Shown here: in pieces, positions 49,607 through 50,404 of the stretch
Layout of the letters: every line of letters begins with the position of its first letter
Position numbering within the stretch: the stretch's first letter is position 1
Assembly: GCA_013150915.1 (NCBI GenBank)
Contig: JAADJE010000055.1
Coordinates: forward strand, 1-50,404
Reading direction: 5' to 3'
DNA: 50,404 nt
DNA from: Gammaproteobacteria bacterium
GTDB lineage: Bacteria; Pseudomonadota; Gammaproteobacteria; BMS3Bbin11
Notes under the pieces: model-generated
The model's database searches: none
The model's input: only the letters and a program-made list of their open reading frames with translations
Told to the model about the DNA's origin: nothing
Translations under genes and position numbers: made by a program

Positions 49607-49676
49607 GGATAAGCTGGCGGGGTGTGAACTCGGGCTACGCCCTCAGACAGGCACACCCCGAAACCCCAGCTTATCC
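49607..49676. repeat. Inverted stem inside the gyrB-dnaN block
   Basis: ggataagctggcggggtgtg (49607-49626) pairs with the stretch beginning cacaccccgaaaccccagct (49652-49676) apart from a 5-base interruption. A smaller hairpin cccaaaat...attttggg lies just before it (49569-49592). Confidence 0.75.
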
Positions 49677-49802
49677 TGTGCTTCTCGGCAAGCCTGAACG
49701 GAATTGTAAGGTCAAAATTAACTGCAAAATCAAAGACAATATTGTAAGTGCCGGGACGGCGTTACAGGGTTTGATCCTTTCTTTTATCTTTTGAAGCAAC
49801 CT

Positions 49803-50131
49803 TCCCCTTTTGGGTTGTCGAGCACTGGAAGGCTGAGCCGGATAAAGCGCGGTGCCTGTCTGAAGGCACAGCCCGAGTACACCGTGCCCGGTTCAGACTG
49901 AAACGCTCAGAGTAGCCGTAGGCCAACACAACGGAGCGGCTTTGAACAGCCGAAGACTGGCCCGAAGGGTGAAGGTCATGGATGGCCTGAATAAATGGTC
50001 CCCTTCTTGGGCTATCGAGGACTGAAAATCTGGCCGGAAAAGTGCGGTGTACGTCTGGGCGTAGAGAGTTCCTCGTGCCCGGTTTAAGTGGAAGTATGCA
50101 GAGCAGCCGCAGGCCAATACGATGGGGGCGG
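49803..50131. repeat. Two diverged direct copies of a roughly 135-bp unit
   Basis: Copy A (about 49803-49940) and copy B (about 50000-50131) share tccccttttgggttgtcgag / tccccttcttgggctatcga, ccggataaagcgcggtg / ccggaaaagtgcggtg, cgtgcccggtt, and agccgtaggccaacac / agccgcaggccaatac. They are clearly related but far from identical, so the duplication is old. Neither copy encodes a protein I recognise. Confidence 0.75.
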
Positions 50132-50158
50132 TTTTTTGTTCGTTTCTTTTGTCCCCAG

Positions 50159-50192
50159 AAAGAAAACTATAAAACATGTTTCACGTGAAACA
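50159..50192. repeat. 34-bp inverted repeat, right arm, with parS-like site
   Basis: This is the exact reverse complement of 49455-49488. The parS-like 16-mer TGTTTCACGTGAAACA is at 50177-50192, 11 bp from the dnaN stop codon. Confidence 0.85.
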
Positions 50193-50203
50193 CTTCACGA
50201 CGA

Positions 50204-50404
50204 TCAAAGCCTCATCGGCATGACAATATAAACTGTTTCTTCATCCCCCGGGACACGTATAGTGCCACTACTGTTTGCATCACTGAGTAACATTTCTATC
50301 TTTTCAGAAGTTATGGCGTTCAGGGCTTCGAGCATATAACCAACATTAAAACCTATTTCTACACTGTCACCTGTATATTCAATATCAATTTCATCAAAGG
50401 CCTC
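50204..50404 (-). CDS. dnaN: DNA polymerase III beta clamp, C-terminal part (gene cut by window edge)
   Basis: Only the last 66 codons are in the window and the track does not list them. The reading is EAFDEIDIEYTGDSVEIGFN, then VGYMLEALNAI, then DEETVYIVMPMRL and stop; the end matches the conserved clamp C-terminus (VMPMRL). DnaN is the ring-shaped sliding clamp. It is upstream of gyrB on the same strand, so the window ends in the dnaA-dnaN-(recF)-gyrB region near the origin. Confidence 0.95.
   Translation of the reverse strand, partial: EAFDEIDIEYTGDSVEIGFNVGYMLEALNAITSEKIEMLLSDANSSGTIRVPGDEETVYIVMPMRL

Noticed and set aside
49893-50177. 94-residue minus-strand ORF in the gyrB-dnaN block
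   Set aside because: It spans a diverged repeat copy and the right inverted arm, has no family resemblance and no good ribosome binding site. A non-coding origin is more likely.

Overview
The window is chromosomal DNA of a gammaproteobacterium. The block hemA-TPR lipoprotein-lolB-ispE-tRNA-Gln-prs-rplY-pth-ychF has the gene order seen in Pseudomonas and related groups. The rhlB / trxA / rho arrangement is also typical of the class. The proteins (LolB, MlaA, ApaH, PrmB, PpsA, long GyrB) are Gram-negative in character. I cannot name a genus. The right edge holds gyrB and the 3' end of dnaN, so the chromosomal origin is probably just outside the window.

Layout. 0-11 kb: hemA-prfA-prmC on the minus strand (tetrapyrrole entry step and peptide release), divergent from an outer-membrane/isoprenoid/nucleotide/translation run on the plus strand (TPR lipoprotein, lolB, ispE, tRNA-Gln, prs, a free-standing S23-type four-helix-bundle gene, rplY, pth, ychF) and tRNA-Met. 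11-19.4 kb: an exported protein of unknown function, a frameshifted methyltransferase, a GalT-like uridylyltransferase, a coupled DUF1538 membrane protein / PII-like / CBS operon, and a Rossmann-fold oxidoreductase. 19.6-28 kb: purD-tsaC, then minus-strand rhlB, ppsA, gpmA (frameshifted) and a dihydrolipoyl-dehydrogenase-like flavoprotein. 28-31.5 kb: trxA, rho, rpmE (frameshifted), prmB. 31.5-38 kb: a K+ channel with RCK domains, small membrane proteins, an M13 peptidase and a nucleotidyltransferase-fold protein. 38-45 kb: a tight minus-strand run moxR-DUF58 (frameshifted)-tgpA-thiD-thiE-hemL. 45-50.4 kb: mlaA, apaH, gyrB, an 861-bp non-coding block where recF would normally be, and the end of dnaN.

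The most striking feature is the amount of structured repeat DNA between housekeeping genes. There are paired GC-rich REP-like palindromes, one of which encodes part of the LolB signal peptide. There are three MITE-like elements: a 263-bp one with 21-bp inverted ends that appears to supply the rhlB ribosome binding site, a 134-bp one with 19-bp inverted ends and a 5-bp target duplication, and a ~145-bp one present twice. Simple-repeat inverted pairs surround several genes, including the S23-type gene. A block bounded by two inverted 34-bp repeats, each holding a perfect parS-like site, lies between gyrB and dnaN.

Four conserved genes carry reading-frame breaks (methyltransferase, gpmA, rpmE, DUF58). 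The DUF58 break is an exact 8-bp tandem duplication. I cannot tell assembly error from real mutation without reads.

Candidates for undescribed biology are the DUF1538/PII-like/CBS operon, the parS-bounded block replacing recF, and the structured element upstream of rhlB.
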